From Anaerolineales bacterium (GTDB lineage: Bacteria > Chloroflexota > Anaerolineae > Anaerolineales > RBG-16-64-43), in assembly GCA_016928575.1 (NCBI GenBank), contig JAFGKK010000057.1, positions 1 to 64,000 on the forward strand: a stretch of DNA of 64,000 bases, given 5' to 3'. The number at the start of each line of letters is the position of its first letter. Within the stretch, counting starts at the first letter, position 1. The notes under the pieces are model-generated. The model had not been told where the DNA came from. It saw only the letters and a program-made list of their open reading frames with translations, and ran no database searches. Position numbers and translations under genes: made by a program. Of this stretch, positions 8,605-16,172 are shown piece by piece.

Positions 8605-9744
8605 TCAAGAGGTTCCTGCGGTTTCTCCGTTCCGGCGAAACACGACGGAGCGGTCGTTGCAGGAAAAGCACGGGTCGATCCCGGCCAGGATCATCGGTAC
8701 GTCGGCCAGCTGTTGGCCGATCGCGCCCTCCAGGACCGAGGTGAAATTTCGAAGGCTGGGCGTGCGGACTTTCACCCGGTACGGCCGCTCGCCGCCGTCG
8801 CTTTTAATAAAGTAGAACAGATCGCCGCGCGGCGCCTCGACCTGCATCACCGTTTCCCCTTCGCGGACGCGGCGGGGGAAGCGGACGGAGAGCTCCCCCT
8901 CCGGCAGATGGCGGACCAGTTCGCGGATCACGCGGATCGATTCGAACAGTTCCTGGATCCGCACCACGAACCGGGCTTGCAGGTCGCCCACGTCGGAAAG
9001 GACGATCGTCACCGGGTGCTGCTCGTAAAGCAGATAGGGGGCGTCCACCCGCGTGTCGCGGGCGATCCCCGAAGCGCGCGCGGTGGGGCCCGTCACCCCC
9101 AATTTTTCCGCCTCGGCGGCGTTCATCACGCCGACGCCGCGGGTCCGTTGCAGGAAGGTCTCGTCGCTGGTGACGATCTTCATGTAGTAGTGCAGGCGCT
9201 CTTCGAGGTAGGCAACTCCCTTGAGGATTGCCTCGACCTGCGGAGGGGTGATGTCGTATTTCACGCCGCCGAGGATGTTGGATGAGTAGTTCACGCGGTT
9301 GCCGGTGGTGGATTCGAGAATGTCCATCACCGTCTCGCGGTCGCGCCAGGAATACATAAACAGGGTGTCGAATCCGGCTTCGTGGGCGCCCACCCCGGCC
9401 CAGAGCATGTGGCTGTGGATCCGTTCCAGTTCCACCAAGACTTGGCGGATGGCCTGCGCCCGGGGGGGCGCCGGCACGCCGGCCAGTTTCTCCACCGCCA
9501 AGGAATACGCGGTGGAATGGATGTTGGAGCAGATCCCGCAGATGCGCTCTACCAGGTAGAGGGTTTGAGCCCAATTGCGGTTCTCGGCCCCCTTCTCAAT
9601 CCCGCGGTGCACGTATCCGAATCGAACGCTCGAAGAAGTGACCGTCTCGCCCTCGACCGAAAATTCGAAGTGCGCCGGTTCCTTCAGGGCGGGGTGCTGG
9701 GGGCCGATCGGAATGATAAATTTCTCTTTTGACTCGACGGTCAT
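8605..9744 (-). CDS. [NiFe] hydrogenase large subunit, group 4 (NuoD/EchE-like)
   Basis: The 379-residue catalytic subunit, binding the Ni-Fe(CN)2CO site that interconverts H2 and protons. The N-terminal motif is ERICGIC (Cys 69 and 72) and the C-terminal one is DPCFSC (Cys 359 and 362), so all four nickel-site cysteines are present; complex I NuoD has lost these. After DPCFSCNDR only 14 residues follow, a short tail expected to be cut after Arg 365 by the operon-encoded protease. Overall length matches EchE/CooH (about 360), without the NuoC fusion seen in HycE. Its ATG overlaps the stop of the NuoC-like gene (ATGA). Confidence 0.93.
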   Translation of the reverse strand: MTVESKEKFIIPIGPQHPALKEPAHFEFSVEGETVTSSSVRFGYVHRGIEKGAENRNWAQTLYLVERICGICSNIHSTAYSLAVEKLAGVPAPPRAQAIRQVLVELERIHSHMLWAGVGAHEAGFDTLFMYSWRDRETVMDILESTTGNRVNYSSNILGGVKYDITPPQVEAILKGVAYLEERLHYYMKIVTSDETFLQRTRGVGVMNAAEAEKLGVTGPTARASGIARDTRVDAPYLLYEQHPVTIVLSDVGDLQARFVVRIQELFESIRVIRELVRHLPEGELSVRFPRRVREGETVMQVEAPRGDLFYFIKSDGGERPYRVKVRTPSLRNFTSVLEGAIGQQLADVPMILAGIDPCFSCNDRSVVFRRNGETAGTS

Positions 9745-10232
9745 GGCGTTTTTCCTTCCGCGGTTCCGCCCTCCGGCGGAGGGGCGGATACGATGTAATC
9801 CTTGCGCAGCGGGTACGTTTCCTCGGGCCAGTCGTCGGAGAGGAACAGCCGCCGCGGGTCCGGGGTTCCTTCGCACACTACGCCGAACATTTCCATCAGT
9901 TCGCGCTCGAACAGCGAGGACGCGGGGATCAGCGGGTAGATGCTGGGAACAACCGGGTTGTCGCGGGGGAGCGAGACCCGAAAGGTCAGCACGGCCGCCT
10001 TGTTGCAAAATTGGTACAGCACCTCCAGGCGGCCGGATTCCGGTCCGGGATCCAATCCCGTGATCGCGGCCAGAAACCCCCAGCGGGCGGAGGCCAGCGG
10101 CTGGATGCATTCCAGCAATCGCCCGGGTTCCACCGCCAGGTCGATGCGGTCCGGTTCCGGAGCGGATTGCGAAAGAAAACGGCCTTCGACCAGGGAAACG
10201 CCTTCGGCCAGAATCTCTTCGGTCGTTTTCAA
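9741..10232 (-). CDS. NuoC/EchD-like peripheral subunit
   Basis: A 163-residue protein of the complex I 30-kDa/NuoC family, a structural subunit beside the large subunit. The C-terminal region has the family signature: SSLFERELMEMFGVVCEGTPDPRRLFL, then DDWPEETYPLRKDY. The N-terminal half is variable, as usual. It overlaps both neighbours by four bases, so the small subunit, this gene and the large subunit are translationally coupled. Confidence 0.9.
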   Translation of the reverse strand: MKTTEEILAEGVSLVEGRFLSQSAPEPDRIDLAVEPGRLLECIQPLASARWGFLAAITGLDPGPESGRLEVLYQFCNKAAVLTFRVSLPRDNPVVPSIYPLIPASSLFERELMEMFGVVCEGTPDPRRLFLSDDWPEETYPLRKDYIVSAPPPEGGTAEGKTP

Positions 10233-10717
10233 TTCGCCACCTCCGATTTCTTTTGCTTCAGGCTTTCGAGCAGTTTGATGATCCCGTCGATGATCGCCTC
10301 CGGCCGCGGCGGGCAGCCGGGAATGTAGGCGTCCACCGGGATCACCTTATCGATTCCTCCCAACACGTTGTAGCAACCTTGGAATACGCCTCCGGAAAGA
10401 GCGCAGGAACCGATCGCAACGACGAATTTCGGTTCGGGCATCTGTTCGTAGATCCGCCGCAGGCGTTCGCGGGATTGCAAGGAAACCGCGCCGGTACAGA
10501 TGAGCACGTCGGCGTGGCGCGGGCTGCCCTGCAGCTTGATCCCGAACCGTTCCACGTCGAAGGAGGGCGTTAGCGCGGCCAGGATTTCGATGTCGCAGCC
10601 GTTGCAAGAGCCGCTGTTGAAGTGGATCGCCCAGGGGGAATGAATCCGGGACCAGTTGACGATCGATTCCATCATCCGCGTCCAGGGTTTGGGAAGCCCG
10701 GCGGGAACGTCGCTCAT
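10229..10717 (-). CDS. Hydrogenase small subunit, NuoB/EchC-like
   Basis: A 162-residue subunit with one [4Fe-4S] cluster next to the active site. Cysteines are at 38 and 41 (SGSCNGCDIE), 105 (GSCALSGG) and 135 (PGCPPRPEA). The first pair is spaced CxxC as in group 4 hydrogenases, whereas complex I NuoB has adjacent Cys-Cys. There is no Tat signal, as expected for a cytoplasm-facing enzyme. It is the first gene of the operon. Confidence 0.92.
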   Translation of the reverse strand: MSDVPAGLPKPWTRMMESIVNWSRIHSPWAIHFNSGSCNGCDIEILAALTPSFDVERFGIKLQGSPRHADVLICTGAVSLQSRERLRRIYEQMPEPKFVVAIGSCALSGGVFQGCYNVLGGIDKVIPVDAYIPGCPPRPEAIIDGIIKLLESLKQKKSEVAN

Positions 10718-11277
10718 GGGTTTCTCCTGTTGGTTTTGGCGCCGGGCCGCACGCCACTGAAAAGGGCGATGCGGATCGCGGGCGGAATGGGAGTTGCTTG
10801 GTCGAAACCACCCGAACGCTCGATGTTTCAGGAGGTTTCGTGTTCACTTTGCCGAGTTGGCTTCTCGCTCTCCACTATCCCTACTTCTGGGAATTCGTGG
10901 AGACCAAGTAAAAATCCCGATTCATTTACTACAATTATACTCAAAATTGTGCAATTCGTCTCTTAATAAAGGCTGAAAATGGTTAGCCCGATCATTTTTG
11001 TTCACCCAGCCCAAATTTCATTCGCGACCGGGTACAGACTTATCGCGGAGGATCGATCGTGACGAGAGGCCCGGAAAACGTGCATGCCGCTCCGGACAGG
11101 TGCAACCCCGTGAGAAGACACGGCCATCTGCGAACCTGGCGCCGAGTGGGGGCAGGGTTCGAAAAGGGGTGGGGGCGGCGAGATTATAAAACAGGTTCAA
11201 GGGATTGGGAAGCGTCGAAGGGAAAAAATTATTTCCAGTATAATTTAGCCGGGAACCGCCCGGTTAGGAGGCTTGGC
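10718..11277. other. Divergent intergenic region, hydrogenase / GGDEF copy 1
   Basis: No protein-coding gene is supported here. The left half holds the AT-rich candidate hydrogenase promoter. On the plus strand a perfect TATAAT at 11239-11244 (no clear -35) precedes a short inverted repeat CCGGG/CCCGG (about 11249-11263) and an AGGAGG (11266-11271) that serves the leader ORF. Confidence 0.5.
10931..10950 (-). promoter_or_regulatory. Candidate hydrogenase promoter and operator
   Basis: A perfect TATAAT on the minus strand (10934-10939) lies inside a perfect inverted repeat ACAATT-N8-AATTGT (10931-10950) in an unusually AT-rich patch about 215 bases before the small-subunit gene. No good -35 box is seen at 16-18 bases, which would fit an activator-dependent or repressed promoter. 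The call is tentative. Confidence 0.45.
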
Positions 11278-11469
11278 ATGCGGGATGCGCAGGGAAGCCG
11301 GACCGATCGGAGAAGCCTCCCAAAACCATCGCCGGCGGCCGCGGCGGCAGTTCCGTGCGCGCCGACCGGTCTGCCGAGCCACAAAACCTTCCGCGAATCT
11401 CTTCCCGCGCCGAGCCTTTCGCTGGTAATCCTCCCCGGTCCCCTTCGCCGGAACAGGCGGGTTTCATGA
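11278..11469 (+). CDS. 63-codon leader ORF coupled to GGDEF copy 1
   Basis: ATG 11278 has a perfect AGGAGG six bases upstream, the best ribosome-binding site in the window. The frame runs 63 codons and its TGA (11467-11469) overlaps the ATG of the next gene (ATGA at 11466-11469). The product is Arg/Pro/Ala-rich and resembles no known family; the centre holds five Ala in a row. The likely role is translational coupling or leader control of the downstream GGDEF protein rather than a protein with its own task. The codon content looks non-selected, so a real product is uncertain. Confidence 0.5.
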   Translation: MRDAQGSRTDRRSLPKPSPAAAAAVPCAPTGLPSHKTFRESLPAPSLSLVILPGPLRRNRRVS

Positions 11470-13721
11470 GTGCTCGCCCCGTGACGATAGGCATGCTTCC
11501 AGGATGGCCGGTGTACGGCAGCATTTTCCTGGACCGGTTCCTCCAATACGTCATCGGCGGCGTGCGCGCCGCGGCGCTGGATCACGGCTGCAACCTGATG
11601 GTCGCCTGCGGCGTGAGCCGCACCCCCGGGATGCGCTCCCTGCACACCGCCTGGCCGGTGGTCTCACCGGACTGCGATTACGTCCCGCTCGGCCATTGGA
11701 ACACCGACGGCCTGATCGTCGCCGCCCCTTTGCGTTCCGAAGAACGCAGCCGCTACCTGCGCTCGGTGATTGAACAATCCTTCCCGGTGGTATGCATCGG
11801 CTCCGGCGAGGGAACTCCCGCGATCGTGATGGATAACGAAGGCGGCATCCACAAGGCCGTCGAGCATCTGATCCGCCACGGACACCGGCGGATCGCCTTC
11901 ATCGCCGGCGACCCTTTGGATCACGGCGACAGCACCCTCCGGCTGCAGGCCTACCGGAGAGCCGTCGAACAATTCGAGGCTGATCCCGATCCGCGCTTGG
12001 TTGCTTATGGATACCATTACCGCGAGGGAGGGCGCAAGGCCATGGAACAGATCCTTACCACCGGGATTCCCTTCACCGCGGTGGTGGCTTCCAACGACGT
12101 TTCGGCTTACGGCGCGATGGAAATGCTCCGCAGAGCCGGGCGCCGGATTCCGATGGATGTGGCGGTGATCGGCTTTGACGACCAGCCCAGTGCGGCGGGC
12201 CAAATTCCCCCGCTGACCTCGGTCCATTACCCGCTCTTTGAAGTCGGGGTGAAGGCCGTGGAAATGCTGTTGGAAAGGATCGCCCATCCCGAAGCGCCGG
12301 CCGCCGAAATTCGCATTCCGGCCTGCTTGGCGATCCGCGAATCCTGCGGTTGTTCGCCTTCCTACCAGGTGGACCGGCAGGAGATCCGCCTGCAGACCGT
12401 CCCGCAGGCGGACGATTTGGATTCCGCCGAGCAGGCCGTTCGCGACGCCCTCCAACCCGGATTGGGCGCCGGGATCTTGCACGACCCCTGCGACACCGCG
12501 CGAAAATTTGTATCCGCCTTCCTGCAGGCCGTGGCGAGCCGGGAGTCAACCGATTTCCTCCGCGTGCTTGAGGAGATCCTCGATTCGACCGATCCCGCCG
12601 AAGATCACTGCGACCTCTGGCAATCGGCGGTCTCCGTCCTCCGGCTGAAAGCCTTGCCGTTGGTTCCGGACGGGCAATCCACGGTTGCCGAAAACCTTCT
12701 GCACCAGGCCCGCCTGATCGTCACCGACCACGCCGAACGCCTCAACCTGCGAACCCGCCTTTCAGCCGGCGAGATCAACCATCAGATCGGGTGGATGACC
12801 ACGCGGATGTTCTCAGCCAACTCGGAAAAAGGCATCCTGCGCATCTTCGCGGAGCATCTCTCGGAAATCGGGATCCGCTTCGCACAGGTGGCGCTGTTCG
12901 AACCCCGCCCGGACAATCCGTTGGGGGGCATCACCTTTTACGCCGACCTGTGGAAATCGGTCGACCGGCCGGATCTGGAAGACCTGCGCGAGATTTGCGC
13001 CGACTGCGGGGGGTTTCCCGCTCCCGACATCCTCCCCGGCGAAGCGCCGTATGCCCTGGTCCTTGTGCCGATTACGTTCCAAGACGAACCCATGGGATTC
13101 GCGGTGTTCGACGCCGCGGCCCTCGAACCGCTGGCGACGATCACCCGGCAATTGGCGGCCGCGCTGAAACTCCAGCAGTTGCACGACCAAACCGAGGACC
13201 TTTCGCTGGTCGATCCGGAGACCGGAGTGCAGAACCGGAGGTTCTTCGACCTGTTCCTGCGGCGCGAGATGGATCGCAGCCGCAGGTACCGCCGCGGATT
13301 GACCCTGATGATGATCGAGCTGGACGGATGGAAGCACGTCGCTTCCTCCCGCGGGGCGATGCGGAGCCGGGAAGCCCTGCGCACGCTCGCCCAGCGCATC
13401 ACGCTCTGTACCCGCCGCGGCTCGGACGTGGTCTGCCGCTATTCAAGCGAAACCTTCGTCCTCCTCCTGCCGGAAACCGGCCGCGCGGGGGCGCAAAACA
13501 TCGCCGAGGCCGTCCGCCGCAGCATCGAGGAGGAGGAAGAATTCCGCGGTTTGTTCGACGTCGGAATCGGGATCGCCGTCGCCGGCGACGACAACCCCAC
13601 CGAAGACGCCGACAGCCTGATGGCCGCCGCCGACCGGGCTCTCTGCCAGGCCAAATCCGTCGGAAGAAACCGGACCGAGATCGTCAAGCTCGCCGCTCCG
13701 CCCGACACCCGGAAGCGGTAA
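11466..13721 (+). CDS. LacI-type sensor/GGDEF protein, copy 1 (degenerate GGDEF)
   Basis: A 751-residue cytosolic protein with no signal peptide or membrane helix. Residues ~1-290 are a LacI-type periplasmic-binding fold (WNTDGLI, GHRRIAFIAGDP, SNDVSAYGAM, AVIGFDDQP) lacking the DNA-binding helix-turn-helix. ESCGC closes this domain near 290. A helical region, a GAF-like region (~430-570) and GGDEF (~580-735) follow. The active-site motif is SSETF instead of GGEEF and the first metal-site Asp is Glu (IELDGWK), so cyclase activity is unlikely. The inhibitory-site motif RxxD (RGSD) is intact, so it may bind c-di-GMP instead. The ATG overlaps the leader ORF stop. Confidence 0.88.
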   Translation: MSARPVTIGMLPGWPVYGSIFLDRFLQYVIGGVRAAALDHGCNLMVACGVSRTPGMRSLHTAWPVVSPDCDYVPLGHWNTDGLIVAAPLRSEERSRYLRSVIEQSFPVVCIGSGEGTPAIVMDNEGGIHKAVEHLIRHGHRRIAFIAGDPLDHGDSTLRLQAYRRAVEQFEADPDPRLVAYGYHYREGGRKAMEQILTTGIPFTAVVASNDVSAYGAMEMLRRAGRRIPMDVAVIGFDDQPSAAGQIPPLTSVHYPLFEVGVKAVEMLLERIAHPEAPAAEIRIPACLAIRESCGCSPSYQVDRQEIRLQTVPQADDLDSAEQAVRDALQPGLGAGILHDPCDTARKFVSAFLQAVASRESTDFLRVLEEILDSTDPAEDHCDLWQSAVSVLRLKALPLVPDGQSTVAENLLHQARLIVTDHAERLNLRTRLSAGEINHQIGWMTTRMFSANSEKGILRIFAEHLSEIGIRFAQVALFEPRPDNPLGGITFYADLWKSVDRPDLEDLREICADCGGFPAPDILPGEAPYALVLVPITFQDEPMGFAVFDAAALEPLATITRQLAAALKLQQLHDQTEDLSLVDPETGVQNRRFFDLFLRREMDRSRRYRRGLTLMMIELDGWKHVASSRGAMRSREALRTLAQRITLCTRRGSDVVCRYSSETFVLLLPETGRAGAQNIAEAVRRSIEEEEEFRGLFDVGIGIAVAGDDNPTEDADSLMAAADRALCQAKSVGRNRTEIVKLAAPPDTRKR

Positions 13722-13751
13722 TTTCAACTTTCACGCCGGAAAGGAAACCGC

Positions 13752-14699
13752 ATGCCGCCGATTGATAGCTTCGTCGACCGCGTAGTCCAAAACGTGGAAC
13801 GGGTGATCGTGGGCAAGAGGGAAAGCATCAAACTCCTCATGGTGGCCCTGCTGTGCGAGGGCCATGTGTTGATCGAAGACGTCCCCGGGGTCGGCAAGAC
13901 CATGCTCGCCCGCTCGATCGCCCTCAGCCTGGGCGGGCAGTTCCGCCGCCTGCAATGCACGCCGGATCTGTTGCCCAACGACGTCACCGGCGTCTCCGTG
14001 TTCAACCAGAAAAACTCGCAGTTCGAATTCCGGACCGGTCCGGTTTTCGTCAACATCCTCCTCGCGGACGAAATCAACCGGGCCACGCCGCGGACGCAAT
14101 CCGCCCTGCTCGAGGCGATGCAGGAGCAGCAGGTGACGGTGGACGGGGTGACCCATCCGTTGCCCAAGCCCTTCCTGGTCCTGGCGACCCAGAATCCGAT
14201 CGAATATGAAGGAACGTTTCCGCTGCCCGAAGCCCAACTCGACCGGTTCTTAATCCGGCTCACCCTGGGATACCCCTCCCCGGAGGATGAGAAAACTCTG
14301 CTGGTCCACCTCCGCCGCGAGCATCCGATCCACCGGCTGGAGCAGGTGGCCGAATGCGCGGAACTGCTGGACCTGCAACGGCAGGTGTGGGAGGTCCACA
14401 TCGACGACACCCTCCAGGAGTACATCGTCCGCCTGGTCGGCCGCACGCGGGCCCATCCGGATCTGGCGCTCGGAGCCAGCCCGCGGGCGAGTCTTTCGTT
14501 GTACCGCACGGCTCAGGCGCTGGCCGGGGTGCGGGGGCGGGACCATGTCCTGCCGGACGATATTAAAACCATGGCCCCGTTGGTTCTTTCCCACCGCTTG
14601 GTCCTGCGGCCGGAAGCGGAGCTTCGCGGACGGACCGCCCGCGCGGTGCTGGAGGAGATCCTGGCGGAGACCCCGCTGGACCTGGGGACCGTTTCCTAA
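13752..14699 (+). CDS. MoxR-family AAA+ ATPase
   Basis: A 315-residue chaperone-like ATPase. Walker A is EDVPGVGKTMLA (about residues 42-53), Walker B is LLADEINRA, and the sensor region reads LATQNPIEYEGTFPLPEAQLDRF, diagnostic of the MoxR class. A purine-rich GGAAAGGAAA sits just before the ATG. It is followed by a DUF58 protein and a DUF4129 membrane protein, the common MoxR operon thought to serve folding or activation of membrane or cell-envelope proteins. It starts 30 bases after GGDEF copy 1 and may be co-transcribed with it. Confidence 0.93.
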   Translation: MPPIDSFVDRVVQNVERVIVGKRESIKLLMVALLCEGHVLIEDVPGVGKTMLARSIALSLGGQFRRLQCTPDLLPNDVTGVSVFNQKNSQFEFRTGPVFVNILLADEINRATPRTQSALLEAMQEQQVTVDGVTHPLPKPFLVLATQNPIEYEGTFPLPEAQLDRFLIRLTLGYPSPEDEKTLLVHLRREHPIHRLEQVAECAELLDLQRQVWEVHIDDTLQEYIVRLVGRTRAHPDLALGASPRASLSLYRTAQALAGVRGRDHVLPDDIKTMAPLVLSHRLVLRPEAELRGRTARAVLEEILAETPLDLGTVS

Positions 14700-14939
14700 A
14701 TCCGCGAATCGCGCGCAGGGTCGCATGCAGGGTCATCGGAAGGATATCAAGAAAAAAGCGATGTTCACACCGCCTCTCCCTCAAGCCCTCCCTTTCCCGG
14801 CCCGGAGCCTAAAAATAAAAGGCTTTATAAAATCCGATTTATCTTGTCGGGATGCGGGGTGGGACGGCCCGTCGCGGAGAATTTCGGGCAAAGCGGCCGG
14901 AGGCCGAATGAGGGCCCATCGCCGAGTTGTGGTTCGGGA

Positions 14940-16172
14940 GTGCGCCGGCAGGTGATCGGTCCTTTTTTCATCTTCGTCGTGTTTCTGTTCATCCTTGCGA
15001 TCGCCTTGCAGGAAACGTCGGTCGTAACCGTCATTTATTTTCTTCTCGGGGCGTTCCTGTTCGGCCGGTGGTGGCGTGACCGGGGGCTGAGTTCGATCGA
15101 TGTCCGGCGCCGGCTGCACCCGCAGGCGCTGCTCGGCGAAACGATCCGAGTCCGATTGGAGGTCGCCAACCGCGGTTGGCTGCCCGTTCCCTGGGTGAGG
15201 ATCCATGAGAGTCTTCCGGTCGAGCTTTCGGTTCCGAATTTTTTCCGCCGCGCGGTGGCTCTCGGCCCCAAGGGCAAAACCTCCGTCGACTACCTGTTGC
15301 GCGGTAACAAACGGGGATATTACCGGATCGGTCCGGTGTACCTGCAATCCGGAGATCTCCTGGGCTTGGAGGAAAGCCGCGAGCGGCAAGCGGCGCCCGA
15401 TTACCTGACCGTCTTTCCGCGGATCGTTCCGATCCCGAAATGCCCGATCCCGTCCTTCTCCCCCAACGGAACCCTGCGGTTCCACCAGCCGTTGTTCGAG
15501 GATGCCAGCCGGGTGATGGCTAAACGGGATTACCAGGCGGGGGATTCCCTGCGCCGCATCGATTGGAAAGCGTCGGCGGCGGCCGGGAAACTGCAGGTCC
15601 GGCAGTACGATCCGGCGATCGCGCTCGAGGTCGCGGTCTTTTTAAACCTGTGTGCGCGGGAATACGAACCGCGCACCCGGATCGATGCGGCCGAACTGGC
15701 CGTCGTCACCGCCGCTTCCCTCGCCGCCTACGCCGCAGGCAAACGCCAGCCGGTCGGCTTGGTTTCCAACGGCCAGGATCCGCTCAATCCAGAGAGCCGG
15801 ATTCATGCGCTGCCGGTCCGCAAAGGATCCGCCCACTTGGCTCTGCTGCTGCAGACCCTGGCCCGGATCCAGCTGGCCGACGGGGAATCCTTCGCCGCCC
15901 TCCTCCGCGAGCGGGGTTCGGGGCTTCCCTGGGGCACGACGCTTCTGGTGATCACCGGAAAGCCGGACGAACTCCTGTTCGACGAGTTGCTGCGGGGGAG
16001 GCGCAGGGGCCTGCAAAGCGTGGTTTTCCTGACGGCTCCGGTGCTGCGCTACGAGGCCTTCGAAAGCCGGGCGCGCGGCTTGGGCATCCCCTATTTCGAG
16101 ATCCGGTTCGAGGACGACCTGAAAAGGATTCTGGGTAGGTGCAGAGGAACGGAATGGAATCCCGCCGGTTGA
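14940..16172 (+). CDS. DUF58 protein of the MoxR operon
   Basis: A 410-residue protein with two N-terminal membrane helices (residues ~5-50) and a cytosolic part containing the DUF58 signature REYQAGD-like block (KRDYQAGDSLRRIDWKASAA), followed by a von Willebrand A-like fold. DUF58 proteins are MoxR partners. The start is uncertain: GTG 14940 or GTG 14952 put the first helix at the N-terminus. An ATG at 14844 would add 32 low-complexity residues and is disfavoured. The end overlaps the next gene by 19 bases. Confidence 0.85.
   Translation: MRRQVIGPFFIFVVFLFILAIALQETSVVTVIYFLLGAFLFGRWWRDRGLSSIDVRRRLHPQALLGETIRVRLEVANRGWLPVPWVRIHESLPVELSVPNFFRRAVALGPKGKTSVDYLLRGNKRGYYRIGPVYLQSGDLLGLEESRERQAAPDYLTVFPRIVPIPKCPIPSFSPNGTLRFHQPLFEDASRVMAKRDYQAGDSLRRIDWKASAAAGKLQVRQYDPAIALEVAVFLNLCAREYEPRTRIDAAELAVVTAASLAAYAAGKRQPVGLVSNGQDPLNPESRIHALPVRKGSAHLALLLQTLARIQLADGESFAALLRERGSGLPWGTTLLVITGKPDELLFDELLRGRRRGLQSVVFLTAPVLRYEAFESRARGLGIPYFEIRFEDDLKRILGRCRGTEWNPAG

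Noticed and set aside
8605-9744. Complex I NuoD (quinone-reducing) instead of a hydrogenase
   Set aside because: Both nickel-binding CxxC motifs, a cleavable tail and a maturation protease are present.
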